Positions 1 to 10,078 are shown, counted from the first letter of the stretch. The stretch: DNA of 35,934 bases from a virus (IMGVR_UViG_3300025699_000025:1-35934), one strand, 5' to 3'. Made by a program: numbers and translations. Notes: generated by a model from the sequence alone, not told the origin.

Positions 1-331
1 AGATGCTACTGGCAAGATATATGACCATGAGTTTGGATATGACCACAATGGCGATGTTAGTTTTATTGAACATGGGCCTGTAGAATTAGGTACAGGTGAA
101 AATAGCTCTAATCTTACGTTTTTATATCCTGATGAAAGCGCTCAGGGTGACGTTAGCATAACCTTTAAAAGTAAAATGTACCCTAACGGCACAGAGCGTA
201 GTTTTGGCCCTTACACAGCAACTCGGCAACCTGTACCAATAAGAGTACATGGAAGGCAGATGCTAGTAAAAGCAATAGGTGCAGAGTCAACTAATTGGAG
301 GCTTGGTGTACCACGTATTGAAGTTAAACCA
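1..331. repeat. Left copy of imperfect terminal redundancy
   Basis: These 331 bases recur at 35604-35934. The first 126 positions are identical. In the remainder I count 13 substitutions and no gaps, all silent in the tail-protein frame. This marks the contig as a circularly permuted complete genome closed by two slightly different sequence variants. It is not a precise packaging repeat. Confidence 0.95.
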
Positions 332-346
332 GGGAGCAAACGATGA
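2..346 (+). CDS. 3' end of tail stabilisation-type protein (split by contig ends)
   Basis: This open frame enters from the left edge and stops at TGA 344-346. It encodes the last 114 residues of the protein that begins at 34471. It contains the conserved stretches VDATGKIYDHEFGYDHNGD and GRQMLVKAIGAESTNWRLG. Joined across the circle, the protein is 492 residues. The next gene starts in ATGA overlap with this stop. Function is discussed at the 34471 entry. Confidence 0.9.
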   Translation, partial: DATGKIYDHEFGYDHNGDVSFIEHGPVELGTGENSSNLTFLYPDESAQGDVSITFKSKMYPNGTERSFGPYTATRQPVPIRVHGRQMLVKAIGAESTNWRLGVPRIEVKPGSKR

Positions 347-552
347 GGCTACCTGATGCAATGCCAACATATGACGTTATAAATGAAACAGAAACACGTC
401 GTAATATTACATATGAAATGACGCAAACGCGCAAGATAAATGAAGATATAAATATAAACGCAAACAATAGATTAATACTAACAAGTCCTAACGGCACACG
501 TTACAGCGCAAGTATTGATAACACTGGAGTATTGTCTTGGACAGCATTGTAA
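343..552 (+). CDS. Small conserved virion-region protein, unknown function
   Basis: A 69-residue protein whose ATG overlaps the preceding stop (ATGA). It has a good ribosome binding site, GGGAG, about 8 bases upstream. The N-terminal half is polar with a helical heptad look (NETETRRNITYEMTQ). The C-terminal half reads like a small beta unit (NNRLILTSPNGTRYSASI). Small proteins of this shape commonly sit between the tail stabilisation gene and the ejection genes in marine podoviruses, so I infer a minor virion or assembly role. I do not recognise a named family. No signal peptide or membrane segment is visible. Confidence 0.7.
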   Translation: MRLPDAMPTYDVINETETRRNITYEMTQTRKINEDININANNRLILTSPNGTRYSASIDNTGVLSWTAL

Positions 553-908
553 ACATAGATAATCATAAAGAACAAATCGTGAACGCTTTAGTACGTTCAG
601 GATATGAGCACACATATGAAGAAGTTAAACAGGCTGTCATAAACAAAGAAGCGCAGTATTGGCCAGCAAATAATAGTGCTGCAATAACAGAAATAGCTAA
701 CAAATCTGATGGCACTGTTGGATTAAATGTTTGGCTATATGGTGGAGATTTAAAAGACTTTTATCTTCTAGTAGATGCCGCAAAAAAATATGTAAACGAT
801 TTAGGTGGTAGTTACATTGAAACATTTGGGCATCGTAAGGGCTGGAATAGATTATTAAAAAACCTTGGTTTTGTTGTAGATGGCAAAACTTTAATATGGA
901 GGCCGTAA
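537..908 (+). CDS. GNAT-like / T7 gp13-like internal virion protein
   Basis: A 123-residue protein. The start is TTG at 537, chosen because GGAG at about 525-528 sits 8 bases upstream; it overlaps the previous gene by 16 bases. The next in-frame candidate is GTG near 580, which lacks a clear binding site. The pattern LNVWLYGGDLKDFYLLVDAA followed by GHRKGWNRLLKNLGF resembles the acetyltransferase-like small proteins found beside ejection genes in podoviruses, including the T7 gp13 group. These are usually assembly factors and not proven enzymes. Its stop TAA overlaps the next start (TAATG), so translation is coupled. Role in virion assembly is inferred. Confidence 0.7.
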   Translation: MDSIVNIDNHKEQIVNALVRSGYEHTYEEVKQAVINKEAQYWPANNSAAITEIANKSDGTVGLNVWLYGGDLKDFYLLVDAAKKYVNDLGGSYIETFGHRKGWNRLLKNLGFVVDGKTLIWRP

Positions 909-1873
909 TGGGCAGTAAAACAAAAAAAGAAACAAAAACAAATCAAACACCCGACCCATTTACACAAAATATGATTAATACTGCCGCATCAAATGCAAGA
1001 GGCTTTGGTGAACAAGCATATACGCCATACACAGGCGAACGTGTTGCTGGCATGAGTGACATGGAAACAGAAGCATTGTCTAATTATATGTCAAACAATG
1101 TTAGCAATCGTGGTATTATGGAGCAAGGTTTAGAAATGGCACAACAAGGCGCACAATATACGCCAGACCAAATACAAACACAAAATTTTACTGATATGGA
1201 CATATCTGGCTATATGAATCCATACATACAACAAGTTATTGACAATACAGTCAGTGATATAGAACGAAAACAAATGGGAAGTGCTGAAAATATAGATGCA
1301 CAAGCTGCTAAATCTGCTGCGTTTGGTGGCTCTAGACAAGCAATACAACAAGCTGAAAATGAACGTAATTATGCTGACATTACTGCAAAAACTATAGGCC
1401 AGTTACGAAGTCAAGGTTATGAAGATGCAGCGGCTAGATTGCAAGCAGATGCTGCAAGGCAATTACAGGCTGATTCATATAATCAAGCTGCTGGTTTACG
1501 TGGTGCAGATTTACGACTGCGTGGTGCAGCACAAGTTGGTAATATGGCAGGACAATTATCTGATGCAGATTACAGAGCATATGGAGTAGAAAATCAATAC
1601 GGGCAAACACAACGCGGTTTAGACCAAGCGCAATTAGATGCACAATATCAAGAAGCTATGAGGCAATATGATGATTTTTATAGAAGAGCAGGTATAGAAG
1701 GTGGCATACTCGGTGCTACACCTAAATATACAGATACTACTACAAATGAAACAACATCTAAAAGCGGTGGTGCAGGTAGTATGATAGGTAAAGGATTGTT
1801 AGGGCTTGCTATGGGGCCAGCAAATCCGTTTGCAGGTACATTACTTGGCAGCGCATTAAATAAATTTAAGTAA
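908..1873 (+). CDS. Internal virion (ejection) protein, Gln/Ala-rich
   Basis: A 321-residue protein. I choose ATG 908 over the in-frame ATG 896 because GGAGG (898-902) lies 5 bases before 908 and the previous stop overlaps it as TAATG. The N-terminus is Lys/Thr-rich. The body (about 60-270) is a long Gln/Ala/Asp-rich helical stretch without strong hydrophobic segments. The last 35 residues are Gly-rich and hydrophobic, with LLGLAMGPANPFAGTLLG, as in phage proteins that insert into the cell envelope. Size, composition and position before a transglycosylase-containing protein fit a P22 gp7/gp20-type ejection protein. The family assignment is by analogy. Confidence 0.72.
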   Translation: MGSKTKKETKTNQTPDPFTQNMINTAASNARGFGEQAYTPYTGERVAGMSDMETEALSNYMSNNVSNRGIMEQGLEMAQQGAQYTPDQIQTQNFTDMDISGYMNPYIQQVIDNTVSDIERKQMGSAENIDAQAAKSAAFGGSRQAIQQAENERNYADITAKTIGQLRSQGYEDAAARLQADAARQLQADSYNQAAGLRGADLRLRGAAQVGNMAGQLSDADYRAYGVENQYGQTQRGLDQAQLDAQYQEAMRQYDDFYRRAGIEGGILGATPKYTDTTTNETTSKSGGAGSMIGKGLLGLAMGPANPFAGTLLGSALNKFK

Positions 1874-1887
1874 TAGTAGAGTAAATT

Positions 1888-4224
1888 ATGTCACCACTAA
1901 CGAATATGTTTGCAATCAGAGCTAATCCACTAGGTATATTACAGGGTGCACCAGCATACAGAAAAAAGCCAGATGACGAAGAATTATATGGGCCTGATTC
2001 AAAGGTAGCAAAATTAAATCCAGGTTGGACAAACAATAGTGGTGGTGTAACAAAAAAAGGTATAAATGAATATTACGCTAAACGCCCAATTAATATGGAA
2101 ACTGTAGAAACAGATTATCCTTTTTTAGCAGACCCAAATTTTCAAGTAGAGTTGAACAATATTTTAAGCCAAAATCCAAATATAAATAAAAAAGATATAT
2201 ATCAAATAATGTCAGGTGAAAGTAGTTTTAATCCAACTGCAAAAAACCCAGATTCAAGTGCAACAGGTTTGTTTCAATTTATAGAATCTACTGCAAATAA
2301 TTTAGGTACAACAACTGACGAAATTAGTAAAATGACACCAGCACAACAATTAAATTTATATGGTCGTTATGTAAACAATTATATGCGCAATAGCGAAAAA
2401 AGTCCTGATTTTGTAATTAACATAAATGAAGATGGCAGTTACGAAGATTTTGATGAAGAAGCATTTGAAAAAATGTTTCCGCCACTAGATAAAAATGCAC
2501 AAGACGACAGCAATAACATAGTGTCAAAACCAATAGTAGAAGATATTCCTGTCAGTCCTCCGAGGGCAATTGATATGATAAGAAATAGTTACAGAGAAGC
2601 CAACATAAGGAGACAAAAATTAAGTAAAGAATACAAAGAAGGCAAAGTCAGCGATAGACCCTTGTTTGTACCCCTTTTTCCTAAAGAGCCACTAACAAAA
2701 CAAGAAGCAAATGTATTAAAACGCGCACAAGATGTTAACCAGCAATTTAACAACGAGAAAAATGATATGATAAATGCAAAAAGAGGTTTTATACCGCAAC
2801 AAAGACAAGCGCAACCAGATGCTAATGTAGTATACGACAGTCAAGGTAATCCATACAGTGCAGCAATACCAGCAGGTAGTGTAACAGGACTCAATATAAG
2901 TCAAACTAAATTTGACCCAACAGGTGGACAACAACAATCACGACAAGATTTAGATAAATTAGCAAATTTTGACATTTCTACAATAGATGGTAAAGAATTT
3001 GTACACGAAAGAGGTCTTACTGAAAAACAAGTTATGGCCGAATATGATCGTAGAAAACAAAGTAATGGTGCTGGTGATGGTGCTGGTAATGGTGTTATGC
3101 CAACAGGTGTAGGCATATTACAGGATATGAGTAACGCTGTTGAAGTACCTTTTAGACAAGATGATTTTGCATTTGAGCAAGATAAAACAACAGGACTTGA
3201 CAGAGCACGTAATTTATTAGGAGAGCCAACAACTGTTTATCGTGACATTAATGGTAATCTTGTAGAACCTAATAGTGAAGAACGTAAACCTAATAATTTA
3301 CGTTATCTCGCAGGGTTATTGGGCAGTATTATGGCAGATAGATATGGCAATCCATCACAGCCAGAAGATAATTTCTCAAAATATATGAAATATACACAAG
3401 ATGCAATAGAGCAACAAAGATTAGATAAGCAAGCTTTAGAAAGTACAATTGGTAATTACACTGATAGTGAAGGTAATATAGTGCTTGGCGGAGTAACACC
3501 AGGTGGTGGTTTTCAACTTATACCAGAATACACTGCAATAGACGATAGCGGTAGCACTAATAATAAAATGACTGTAAATGAAAATGGTCTAATAGCTGTA
3601 GATGTAGGTGGCAACCGCACTGTAATGATGACACCAGAAAGTGCTGAAAAATACCAAGAACAATCGGGTAAAAATATGCAAGAAACTTTAGATAACCTAG
3701 AAAACATAAGGGCTACAACTACTGAACGCGCAAATAATTTTGATACATTATTAAAATATGATGATGATACATTAAATAAATTTTTTAACCGAATGGTAGG
3801 ATTTGAAGAAACTAGTGGCAAGTTTAGAGACTTACAAGGAGAATTTGGTAAAAACAAAGAGGCTTATAAAGATATAAGTAATACTTGGAAATTAATTGGT
3901 TCACAAAAAGCAAAAGAAGCATACGTTAATATATTAAAAGGCGCAGGATCAATATCAAATTATGAAACAGATATTATGAAACAAACTATCGACAAATTAA
4001 ATACAAATATGAGTGCAAAAACATTAAGAAAAGAATTAGAAAAATTAAAATTTTTAGAAGAGTTTTACGCACACAATAGAGCGGCAAATATAAGTGGCTA
4101 CTCTGATAGTAAAGGCACATACGATAAATTAAATACTAAAGAAGCATTAAAATTGTTTGAAAACAAAAATAACAAAATTTACAATTTAAATGATTATCTT
4201 AACTATAAGAATAGGCAAAAGTAA
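1888..4224 (+). CDS. Ejection protein with lytic transglycosylase (SLT-like) domain
   Basis: A 778-residue protein. Residues of about 65-170 look like a soluble lytic transglycosylase/lysozyme-fold domain. The motif SGESSFNPTA places the catalytic glutamate at E111, followed by SSATGLFQFIESTANNLG and AQQLNLYGRYVNNYM. The rest is polar and low in complexity (Asn/Gln/Asp-rich), with a helical C-terminal third (about 580-778) carrying charged heptads. Such proteins are carried in the virion and locally open the peptidoglycan during DNA entry. It is the middle gene of three consecutive ejection-type genes, and its stop overlaps the next start as TAATG. Catalytic identity is well supported; the remaining domains are unassigned. 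Confidence 0.85.
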   Translation: MSPLTNMFAIRANPLGILQGAPAYRKKPDDEELYGPDSKVAKLNPGWTNNSGGVTKKGINEYYAKRPINMETVETDYPFLADPNFQVELNNILSQNPNINKKDIYQIMSGESSFNPTAKNPDSSATGLFQFIESTANNLGTTTDEISKMTPAQQLNLYGRYVNNYMRNSEKSPDFVININEDGSYEDFDEEAFEKMFPPLDKNAQDDSNNIVSKPIVEDIPVSPPRAIDMIRNSYREANIRRQKLSKEYKEGKVSDRPLFVPLFPKEPLTKQEANVLKRAQDVNQQFNNEKNDMINAKRGFIPQQRQAQPDANVVYDSQGNPYSAAIPAGSVTGLNISQTKFDPTGGQQQSRQDLDKLANFDISTIDGKEFVHERGLTEKQVMAEYDRRKQSNGAGDGAGNGVMPTGVGILQDMSNAVEVPFRQDDFAFEQDKTTGLDRARNLLGEPTTVYRDINGNLVEPNSEERKPNNLRYLAGLLGSIMADRYGNPSQPEDNFSKYMKYTQDAIEQQRLDKQALESTIGNYTDSEGNIVLGGVTPGGGFQLIPEYTAIDDSGSTNNKMTVNENGLIAVDVGGNRTVMMTPESAEKYQEQSGKNMQETLDNLENIRATTTERANNFDTLLKYDDDTLNKFFNRMVGFEETSGKFRDLQGEFGKNKEAYKDISNTWKLIGSQKAKEAYVNILKGAGSISNYETDIMKQTIDKLNTNMSAKTLRKELEKLKFLEEFYAHNRAANISGYSDSKGTYDKLNTKEALKLFENKNNKIYNLNDYLNYKNRQK

Positions 4225-5909
4225 TGGGCTATAATATAGATACAAAACGTAATGCACCAATCCCAGATTTAAGTGAGACATTATTAAATCAATTAATTGC
4301 ATATCAAGCAATACGTGGTGCTACAGCAAATTTATCAGATCCTATAGCGACACGTTTTTTAGCCAGTAAAAATAATATATCAAACGAAGATGCAAAAAGA
4401 CTGTTAAGACAGCGCAATAAACAAGTATATAAACAAGCAAATAAAAGAGCACTTGCTTCAAATATTGGTGGCTCTGCACTTGGTTTTGGCAAAGTAATGA
4501 AAGCTGGTATGTTGCCATCACAATTATTTAAAAGAGGCAATTTAACAGCAAATGCTGGCGGTATGGCAGTGCCAAAACTAGCAAAAAGTAACGCATTAAC
4601 AAGAGCGGCTAATACAGGTAAGGGCGCTGCTTTAGATAGCGCTGTTTATAGTGGAGTAGCTACAGGTGTTGATACAGATTTTAATCCAGTAACGACATTG
4701 AAATCTGCTGCAATAGGTGGACTCTCAGGTGGGCTTGCACAAGGTGGAATCAACAAATTTGCAAATAACAGAATTGCTAGTAAAAACACTAAATTGCGTA
4801 AAGAAAACGAAGCAAACACAGTAGATTTAATTAAAAAAAGAGATAATTATTATAACGATGCTAAATCTAAAAGTGCTCCGATAGAAGATGATGTAATTGA
4901 AGGAGCATTAGTTGGAATAGATACAAATAGACTGGCGCAATTGCCTGATGGCAGTAAAGTAGGTGTGTATTATAACAAATTGCGCGAACAAATTAAGCCA
5001 GCTAATCAACCAACAAGCAATATAATAACTGAAGATAGCTTGCAAACTGAATTTAAAGCAATGGGATTAAAACCATACAGTACAATACCAAAAGATAAAT
5101 CTGTAATACCAAACACAGCAGTGTCAAAAAAAGAATTTACAACTAATGATTTATTTAATTTACAAACAAATTTAAATAGAAACTACGATAGTTTAATACC
5201 AAACGAAAGGGAAGTCCTTAGACAAATTAATAATAATTTAAATAAAAATATATTAAAATATAGCAACCCTGCGGCACGTTTTTCACAATCACGATTTATT
5301 TTAGGAAATAAAAAAAATTCACAAATTTCTGAAATAACCAAATTAGAAAATATAATAGGTAGGAAAAATTATTATGATAGTGCTGGTAATGTAATTAAAG
5401 GAAAAATGCAACAACCAGAAGAAGTGCAAAATGTTGCAAAAGAATTACAACAAATTTATAGAGCTAAACAAATAGCAAACAATAGACCAGACACAAACCC
5501 CCAACAAAATAATTTAATAAATGAAATAGAAAGTATAGCAAATAAAAAACCAGGCCTTACTGGCAGATTATCAAAATTAGCTATATCTGATAATACAACA
5601 AGTATGGGGCCAATTGGCGTAATGTCACTATTAAGTGGTGCAGGTGCTGGTTATACAGCTGGTGGTGCGACTGGTGCTGCATTAGTCCCACTGTTGTTAT
5701 TAGGTGGTGCTGAAGTTGCAAAAATTACTGTAACTAGACAAGCAAAACGTGATGCAACAAAATTAATTAATTTATTACAATTAGAAAGTAAAGCTAGAAT
5801 ATTAACAGCAAAAGAAAAAAGTATAATTAATAATGCTAGTAGAGTGTTAGGCGCTAAAGTAGGTCAGACACTTACATTAAAAACAACGCCAGATGCTTAC
5901 AAAAAATGA
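4224..5909 (+). CDS. Ejection protein with C-terminal glycine-zipper membrane segment
   Basis: A 561-residue protein starting in TAATG overlap with the transglycosylase gene. The N-terminal third contains Ala/Gly-rich segments (GGSALGFGKVMKAGML; SAAIGGLSGGLAQGGI). The middle is Lys/Asn-rich and helical. Residues of about 467-500 form a glycine-zipper hydrophobic stretch (LLSGAGAGYTAGGATGAAL followed by VPLLLLGG) that could span a membrane. This layout is typical of podovirus internal core or pilot proteins that build the DNA-translocation conduit. I infer a P22 gp16/gp20-like role; sequence identity to a named family cannot be claimed. Confidence 0.75.
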   Translation: MGYNIDTKRNAPIPDLSETLLNQLIAYQAIRGATANLSDPIATRFLASKNNISNEDAKRLLRQRNKQVYKQANKRALASNIGGSALGFGKVMKAGMLPSQLFKRGNLTANAGGMAVPKLAKSNALTRAANTGKGAALDSAVYSGVATGVDTDFNPVTTLKSAAIGGLSGGLAQGGINKFANNRIASKNTKLRKENEANTVDLIKKRDNYYNDAKSKSAPIEDDVIEGALVGIDTNRLAQLPDGSKVGVYYNKLREQIKPANQPTSNIITEDSLQTEFKAMGLKPYSTIPKDKSVIPNTAVSKKEFTTNDLFNLQTNLNRNYDSLIPNEREVLRQINNNLNKNILKYSNPAARFSQSRFILGNKKNSQISEITKLENIIGRKNYYDSAGNVIKGKMQQPEEVQNVAKELQQIYRAKQIANNRPDTNPQQNNLINEIESIANKKPGLTGRLSKLAISDNTTSMGPIGVMSLLSGAGAGYTAGGATGAALVPLLLLGGAEVAKITVTRQAKRDATKLINLLQLESKARILTAKEKSIINNASRVLGAKVGQTLTLKTTPDAYKK

Positions 5910-6187
5910 TTAGCCGCAAACCCATACTAAAAGCTAAGATGAAGTGCAACAAGCCTAGACGTACGCCTGGGCATAAAACAAAGTCGCACGTTGTAAAAGC
6001 GTGTTATGACGGCAAAGAGAAGATCATACGCTTTGGACAGCAAGGTGCTAGTACAGCAGGAAAGCCTAAGTCTGGTGAAAGCCAACGTATGAAGAAAAAG
6101 AGAGCTAGTTTTAAAGCGAGACATCGCAAGAACATAGCAAAAGGTAAATCAAGCGCAGCCTATTGGGCAAATCGCGTAAAATGGTAA
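5906..6187 (+). CDS. Small basic conserved phage protein (RFG...SFKARH...YWANRVKW)
   Basis: A 93-residue, strongly basic protein overlapping the previous stop in ATGA. The pattern IIRFGQQG, MKKKRASFKARH and a C-terminal SSAAYWANRVKW is one I recognise from small hypothetical proteins of marine phages, where it often lies near tail or head genes. Two cysteines (MKCNKPRRTP and VKACYDG) precede the basic core. Charge suggests nucleic-acid binding, possibly a DNA-associated virion protein, but no function is established. Codon use and direction match the late block. Confidence 0.75.
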   Translation: MISRKPILKAKMKCNKPRRTPGHKTKSHVVKACYDGKEKIIRFGQQGASTAGKPKSGESQRMKKKRASFKARHRKNIAKGKSSAAYWANRVKW

Positions 6188-6198
6188 TGGAGAGTTAA

Positions 6199-9100
6199 AT
6201 GCCAATAGCTGAAGATAGTGCTGGTGGTTCACCTGTACCCATTCCTACAAACCTGACAACTAACCTTACTGGGGAAGCAACAGGTAGTGGTACATTAGAT
6301 TACACTACAGGCGATATAGATATTGCAGTAACTGTTGTAGATAATGGTCACAATCACATACTTGAAAACATCACAGACGTACAAGTTAACAATGCAATTA
6401 GCGGTCAAGTATTAAAGTACAATGGTAATGTATGGGTAAATGGCACAGATGAAAATGCTGGCATTACTGCTATCGTACAGGATTTGACACCTCAGCTTGG
6501 CGGTAATCTTGATTTGAATAATCGGAATATCACAGGAACAGGCAACATTGCAATAACAGGTACTATTGATGGGCGTGATGTATCAGCAGACGGCACAAAG
6601 CTTGACGGCATTGAATCTGGAGCAACAGCTGACCAAACAGCTGCGCAAATCAAAACTGCGTATGAGAGTAATGCAAACACAAACAATTTTGCTGACGCTG
6701 ATGTAAGCAAACTAAGCGGAATAGAACCGGGCGCTACAGCAGACCAGACAGCAGCACAGATTAAAACGGCATACGAGAGCAACGCAGATACAAATGCATT
6801 TACAGATGCAGATCACACAAAATTAGACGGAATAGAAACAGCAGCTGATGTTACAGATACAACAAATGTTGTTGCGTCATTAACCGCTGGTACAAATGTA
6901 ACGATATCCGCAGGGGGCGTTATTAGCTCAACTGCAAGTGGTGGACTAGCACACGTTGTAGACGATACTACACCGCAACTTGGCGGTAATTTAGATTTAA
7001 ACAGCAACGATATCACAGGCACAGGTAATTTAAACTTTACCGGGAGCGTAACACTATCAGGCACAGTAGATGGCCGCGACGTAGCTGCTGATGGTACTAA
7101 ACTTGATGGTATAGAAGCATCTGCTGATGTAACAGATACTGCTAATGTAACTGCCGCAGGAGCCTTGATGGATTCTGAAGTTACTAACCTAGCACAAGTT
7201 AAAGCATTTGATTCTTCTGATTATGCTACTGCCGCGCAAGGTACTACTGCTGATGCTGCGCTACCCAAAGCTGGTGGCACTATGACAGGTGACATACTTT
7301 TTAACGATGGTGTTAAAGCTAAGTATGGTACTAGCTCAGACTTACAAATCTATCACGATGGTAGTAACTCATATATTTCAGATACAGGTACAGGCGACGT
7401 TATTGTCAAAGGTCAGTATATACGCCTACAAGATGAGGTCGGTACTAACTTACTAACAGCAGATGGTAATGACGCGGTGTCACTATATTTTGGTGGTGCA
7501 TCTAAACTCGCGACTACGACTTCTGGTATAGATGTAACAGGTACTCTTCAAGTTGAAGGTGCTACAGGCGAAACTATAAGACTACACAGAGATGACACTA
7601 CAGTATCAGGTGGCAATTTAATAGGACAAATTGCATTTTCACACAACGACGATACTAATAGTGGTGATGGTGTACTTATAAAAGGTATTGCCAATGGCGG
7701 TATAGGTAATACTACCTTACAAATCCATACAGGAACTCCAGGAAGTTTAACTGAAAAGATTAGAATTTCTGATAGTAAGGTTGAGAATAAAATTGACCTA
7801 GAAGTAACAGGAACAACAAAAACTAATGGAACTGGTTACAACCCTGCCAATACACAGTGGGCAACTAATGCGGCACTTATTACAACTGGTTCATATGGTG
7901 GTGGACTAACATTTATAGATGGCAGTAAAGCTTATTCTTTTCACACGCTTTCAGGAGGGGAAGTCCTTACAATTAAACAAGGTGCTACAAGTGGTGCATT
8001 AACAGAAAAATTAAGGATAGATGCCGATGGTTTAGATGTAACAGGTAATGTTAATGCTACAGGTAATATAGATGCTACAGGTACAATTTCTTCTGGTGCT
8101 ATGGTTATAGAAAATTCTGGTGGTTATGGTAATATAGAGATTGGTGGTGGAAGTGGTGCATATATAGACTTAAAATCACCATTCTCTGATGACTATGATT
8201 TCCGTATTATAACAGTAGGTACAAGCACTACTATGAACGGACAATCAGGTAATTTAATTCTACAACGAGCAGGTAGCTCAAAACTTACTGTTACGACTTC
8301 TGGTATAGATGTAACAGGTTCAACTATTACTACAGGCACTAGTGGTACTACTCAATGGCAAGCAGGTTCATCTGCAAACAAATTAACTATTGCTTCTTAT
8401 GATAACAATATATTTTATCATAAACTTAGTAGTGGTAACAGCACATCGTATCAAGTTGGTGTAGAGGATAACATTCCAATCTACACTATTACTAATAACA
8501 GCGTTAAGACAACACTGTTAGGTAACGGTAATTTTGGCGTAGGTCTAACAGCACCGACTGCTAAGATGCATTTATTTACAGATGGTATTGACCAATCAAT
8601 GTTTTCAGCACAGGCAGACTTAGGCGTACAAAATAGAATACTTACATTAAAGTCTCCTGTTTCTGATAGCACTACACAACCTTTCAGATGGCAGACAAGT
8701 AATTCTATACTATGGGAAATTGATGGTACTGAATCAAAATCAATGAACCTTAATTCTGTAGGTAATTTGGGCTTAGGCACGTACAGTCCTTCTTCTAAAC
8801 TCAGTGTAGTAGGTGACATACTTTTAGATTCTGATAACGCTGAAATCAATTTAAAGTCTGGTATTACAGGAACGTCAGGTGCAGTTAATTGGACATTCAA
8901 TACTACAACTACTAATTATGCATCTTTAAATTTAAACTATGATACTAGGGCTACAACAGGCTTCCATATTGATAGTGGTTATCCGATAACAATAGATAGC
9001 TCAGGCATAGGCACTATATTCGCTTATGGTGGGACAGAACAAATGCGCCTCTCTAATACAGGACGCTTGGGCATAGGCACTACAAGTCCTAACCATGAAC

Positions 9101-10074
9101 TACATATTGAAAGTACATCACCAACTATTCGTTTGGTTGATACTGATGGAAATAATACAGTAGATTTTAGTCAAAGTGGTTCAGCTACTTATATAGATTT
9201 TGACAACAATGTAAGATTTAGGAACTTAGCTAATGCTGAAAGACTTAGAATTGATACAGGTGGTATAGATGTAACAGGTAATGCAACAATAAGTAACGCA
9301 TTGTATGTAGGTGGTGCTAATGCAACAAATAGTGGTTATATAGAATCTACTGTTGTAGGTTCTTCGCGTGCTTTACAGACTGTAGGTAATGTTAACACCA
9401 CTCAAACCCATATAGGATTTGAAAACCTTTCTGGTGAGATAGGTAGAATAGATGTTAGTGCATTCTCAGTCGCCTATGTCACAAGTTCAGACTATAGGCT
9501 CAAGACTGATATACAGCCTATGCAAGGTAGTATTGACCGAGTTAAAGCCCTTAATCCTGTAAACTTTGAATGGACTGGTGATGGAAGTAGAGTTGATGGA
9601 TTTATAGCACATGAGGCGCAAGAGGTAGTACCAGAAGCAATTAGTGGCGAAAAAGATGCAATGCGTGACCAAGAGTATGTTGAAAGCGAGGCAACAGGTG
9701 ACATATATACCTCTGCTGTTCAGGCTACATATGAAACAATACAAGTTGAGCTAACACCTGCTGTTGATGCAACTTATGATGAAGATGGCAATGAATTAAC
9801 GCCTGCCGTTGATGCTACGTATGAGGAGCAACAACAAGAGCTAACTCCTGCTGTTGATGAAGTAATACATAGCTCAGATGTTGTAGAGCCAGATGAACTT
9901 GAAGAAGGTCAGCGTTGGCGCGAAACAACAGAGAAGGTTATGGCAACACGGCAAGTGCCAGATTATCAAGGCATTGACCAAAGTAAGATTGTGCCATTGC
10001 TAACATCTGCATTACAAGATGCCATTGCTAAGATTGAAGCACTAGAAACACGCTTAGAAGCGCTAGAAAGTTAA
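6199..10074 (+). CDS. Long tail fibre with C-terminal S74 intramolecular chaperone
   Basis: A 1291-residue protein, the largest gene of the genome, with GGAGAG before ATG 6199. Residues 1-400 carry repeated trimeric-fibre units: the GATADQTAAQIKTAYESNA module twice, the VDGRDVxADGTKLDGIE module at least twice, and LGGNLDLNxxxITGTGN. The centre repeats LTVTTSGIDVTG and LGIGTTSPxxxLHIES-type units. From about residue 1096 the peptidase S74 chaperone begins (SSDYRLKTDIQPMQGSIDRV), with the Ser...Lys pair used for self-cleavage after trimerisation. An ELTPAVDATY repeat is inserted inside it, and a short helical end (IAKIEALETRLEALE) closes the chain. It should bind the host surface; the chaperone part is normally released during maturation. 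Confidence 0.9.
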   Translation: MPIAEDSAGGSPVPIPTNLTTNLTGEATGSGTLDYTTGDIDIAVTVVDNGHNHILENITDVQVNNAISGQVLKYNGNVWVNGTDENAGITAIVQDLTPQLGGNLDLNNRNITGTGNIAITGTIDGRDVSADGTKLDGIESGATADQTAAQIKTAYESNANTNNFADADVSKLSGIEPGATADQTAAQIKTAYESNADTNAFTDADHTKLDGIETAADVTDTTNVVASLTAGTNVTISAGGVISSTASGGLAHVVDDTTPQLGGNLDLNSNDITGTGNLNFTGSVTLSGTVDGRDVAADGTKLDGIEASADVTDTANVTAAGALMDSEVTNLAQVKAFDSSDYATAAQGTTADAALPKAGGTMTGDILFNDGVKAKYGTSSDLQIYHDGSNSYISDTGTGDVIVKGQYIRLQDEVGTNLLTADGNDAVSLYFGGASKLATTTSGIDVTGTLQVEGATGETIRLHRDDTTVSGGNLIGQIAFSHNDDTNSGDGVLIKGIANGGIGNTTLQIHTGTPGSLTEKIRISDSKVENKIDLEVTGTTKTNGTGYNPANTQWATNAALITTGSYGGGLTFIDGSKAYSFHTLSGGEVLTIKQGATSGALTEKLRIDADGLDVTGNVNATGNIDATGTISSGAMVIENSGGYGNIEIGGGSGAYIDLKSPFSDDYDFRIITVGTSTTMNGQSGNLILQRAGSSKLTVTTSGIDVTGSTITTGTSGTTQWQAGSSANKLTIASYDNNIFYHKLSSGNSTSYQVGVEDNIPIYTITNNSVKTTLLGNGNFGVGLTAPTAKMHLFTDGIDQSMFSAQADLGVQNRILTLKSPVSDSTTQPFRWQTSNSILWEIDGTESKSMNLNSVGNLGLGTYSPSSKLSVVGDILLDSDNAEINLKSGITGTSGAVNWTFNTTTTNYASLNLNYDTRATTGFHIDSGYPITIDSSGIGTIFAYGGTEQMRLSNTGRLGIGTTSPNHELHIESTSPTIRLVDTDGNNTVDFSQSGSATYIDFDNNVRFRNLANAERLRIDTGGIDVTGNATISNALYVGGANATNSGYIESTVVGSSRALQTVGNVNTTQTHIGFENLSGEIGRIDVSAFSVAYVTSSDYRLKTDIQPMQGSIDRVKALNPVNFEWTGDGSRVDGFIAHEAQEVVPEAISGEKDAMRDQEYVESEATGDIYTSAVQATYETIQVELTPAVDATYDEDGNELTPAVDATYEEQQQELTPAVDEVIHSSDVVEPDELEEGQRWRETTEKVMATRQVPDYQGIDQSKIVPLLTSALQDAIAKIEALETRLEALES
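6600..6842 (+). repeat. Protein-level tandem repeat with recoded DNA inside the tail fibre
   Basis: Two copies of a module of about 39 residues contain the identical 19-residue stretch GATADQTAAQIKTAYESNA. The codons differ at 13 of the 19 positions, all silent. Similar recoding affects the VDGRDV/ADGTKLDGIE units near 6561 and 7063. Confidence 0.85.
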
Positions 10075-10078
10075 GATC

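Noticed and set aside
1-331. Terminal repeat as a true packaging direct repeat or transposon end
   Set aside because: The copies differ by 13 silent changes and the coding frame simply continues across the junction, so contig circularity explains it better.
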